Shown: one piece after another, positions 4,607 to 5,577 of the stretch
Layout of the letters: the number at the start of each line of letters is the position of its first letter
How positions within the stretch are numbered: the first letter of the stretch is position 1
Assembly: GCA_937926025.1 (NCBI GenBank)
Contig: CALANQ010000375.1
Span: 1 to 5,577 of the forward strand
Length of the DNA: 5,577 bases
Direction of reading: 5' to 3'
DNA from: an uncultured Acidimicrobiales bacterium
GTDB lineage: Bacteria > Actinomycetota > Acidimicrobiia > Acidimicrobiales > Iamiaceae
The notes under the pieces: model-generated
Told to the model about the DNA's origin: nothing
The model's database searches: none
The model's input: the letters and a program-made list of their open reading frames with translations, nothing else
Position numbers and translations under genes: made by a program

Positions 4607-5577
4607 TCAGCAGCGCACCTCAACCCGGTGCAGCGTGGTGGCCGCCGGGGTCCGACCGGGGTCCAGCGGGAGCGGTCCCGGCCACGCCACCAGGTAGAGC
4701 ACCACCCCGTAGCGGTCCCGGACCTCGGCGAACGACGCCTCGGGGTTGGCTCGCGCCAGCGGGCACCAGTCGGTGGGGATGCGCTCGGAGGCGACCACCG
4801 CCACCTGCCCGTCGCCCACCTCCGGCGCAGGGACCCCGGACCGACCCGCCGCCTCCAGCGGGTCGACCTCGGTCACCCGGGTCTCCCAGTCCGGCACCTG
4901 GAAGCGCAGGCTGCCGAACGCGGAGTACGGCTGGAACGGGGCGCCCAGGGACAGCACGGGGGTGCCCGCCTCGCCGTGGGCCAGCCGCCAGCCCAGGTCG
5001 TAGGCGCCAGCCGTGCGGGTGTCGCCGTAGGCGCGCCGCTGCTGGTCCTCGTCGAAGAACCGGGCGGCGCTCGCCAGGGCCACGGTGGCCACCAGCACGG
5101 CGCCGGCGGCCACCAACCAGGCGGGACGGAGCACGGTCCGGGCCACCAGGAACCGACCGGCGGCCAGGAGCGACGATGCCACGGCCAGCGACCAGATCGG
5201 GGTGAGCGCCAGCCACCGCTGGGACGACATCGCCTCGGTCTGGGACACGACGGCGGTGAGCACCAGCCAGGCCACCAGGACCGGCTCGCAGCGGAGCGCG
5301 GGGACCGGCGGTCCGGGCCGGGCCGACCGCCATCGGCGCACCAGCCACCACAGCCACACGGCCACGCCGGCGACCGCGAGCGGGCCGAGCACCCAGCCGA
5401 GGAACGGTCCGTCGACGCGGTAGAAGTCCCCGAAGGCGCCGTGGCGGTCGAGCACCGGGAACAGCGCCCCGTCGAGCACCGTCCGCGCCCGGCCGCCCAC
5501 CGTGGCGGCCGCGCCCGACACCTCCTTCGCCCGACCGGAGAAGCGATCCGGGTTGGCGGCGTAGTGGCCGAGGAGCG
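4607..5577 (-). CDS. GT-C-like membrane glycosyltransferase (PMT/ArnT type), C-terminal part
   Basis: The last 322 residues of a polytopic membrane protein whose start lies beyond the right edge. The visible part opens with LLGHYAANPDRFSGRAKEV, resembling the 'HYL-x-NP-x-F-x-x-R' loop common before the final spans of PMT/ArnT-like (dolichyl-phosphate-mannose mannosyltransferase type) enzymes. Four hydrophobic spans follow (fragment residues about 58-80, 99-117, 124-146, 152-172), one pair flanking SQTEAMSSQRWLALTP. A soluble tail of roughly 150 residues comes next, probably extracytoplasmic, ending in TTLHRVEVRC. Such enzymes transfer sugars from polyprenyl-phosphate donors to cell-envelope acceptors; the catalytic acidic residues would lie in the missing N-terminal half. 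A GTG at 5521 could act as a start, but AAGGAGG overlaps it with no spacing and the family-like sequence continues upstream, so the gene is treated as partial. A general membrane protein with this architecture remains possible. Confidence 0.75.
   Translation of the reverse strand, partial: LLGHYAANPDRFSGRAKEVSGAAATVGGRARTVLDGALFPVLDRHGAFGDFYRVDGPFLGWVLGPLAVAGVAVWLWWLVRRWRSARPGPPVPALRCEPVLVAWLVLTAVVSQTEAMSSQRWLALTPIWSLAVASSLLAAGRFLVARTVLRPAWLVAAGAVLVATVALASAARFFDEDQQRRAYGDTRTAGAYDLGWRLAHGEAGTPVLSLGAPFQPYSAFGSLRFQVPDWETRVTEVDPLEAAGRSGVPAPEVGDGQVAVVASERIPTDWCPLARANPEASFAEVRDRYGVVLYLVAWPGPLPLDPGRTPAATTLHRVEVRC

Noticed and set aside
4582..5205. 207-residue plus-strand frame opposite the glycosyltransferase
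   Set aside because: Pro/Arg/Gly low-complexity translation; the opposite strand has clear membrane spans.
5519..5521. GTG as the true start of the membrane protein
   Set aside because: The purine-rich AAGGAGG overlaps the GTG with no spacing, and the upstream in-frame residues (HYAANPDRFSGRAKEV) look like a conserved loop of PMT/ArnT-like enzymes, so the gene most likely extends past the edge.

Overview
The window is GC-rich throughout, with long spurious open frames on both strands, strong GC third-position codon use and several GTG starts. Two secreted lipoproteins carry Thr-rich linkers after the lipobox (PSTTTTEAG; two PTTTVA copies). This fits a high-GC actinobacterium. The linker style resembles Acidimicrobiia, but that placement is only an inference. 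No rRNA, tRNA, CRISPR array, insertion sequence or phage gene was seen.

Layout: (1) 1-441, minus strand: N-terminal part of a NupQ-type (BmpA/nucleoside-class) ABC transporter permease, cut by the window edge. (2) 438-1337, minus: an MBL-fold protein with the ligand layout of the flavodiiron/oxygen-binding di-iron branch but with changed ligands. Its stop overlaps the permease start by 4 bases (ATGA). (3) 1338-1570: a non-coding leader with a large imperfect inverted repeat and a smaller palindrome. (4) 1571-2254, minus: a cupredoxin-like lipoprotein with a His/Cys/His/Met ligand set. (5) 2255-2377: a divergent promoter region with a tandem direct repeat. (6) 2378-3916, plus: a lipoprotein of the alpha/beta-hydrolase-domain family PF20091. 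(7) 3977-4495, minus: a DinB/DUF664 four-helix protein, convergent with the hydrolase. (8) 4607-5577, minus: C-terminal part of a multi-membrane-span GT-C-like (PMT/ArnT-type) glycosyltransferase, cut by the right edge.

How the genes relate: the MBL and permease genes are probably translationally coupled. The cupredoxin gene lies upstream in the same direction and diverges from the hydrolase gene. A 12-base word, CCGCTTGGAGCC, occurs in both the cupredoxin/hydrolase intergenic region and the MBL leader, each time within a tandem CGCTTG-type repeat. This suggests, without proving, that one regulator controls the cupredoxin, hydrolase and MBL-permease units. The DinB and glycosyltransferase genes look like unrelated neighbours. 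No complete known defence or biosynthetic system is visible. The most noteworthy signals are the shared operator-like repeats and the non-canonical metal site of the MBL protein.
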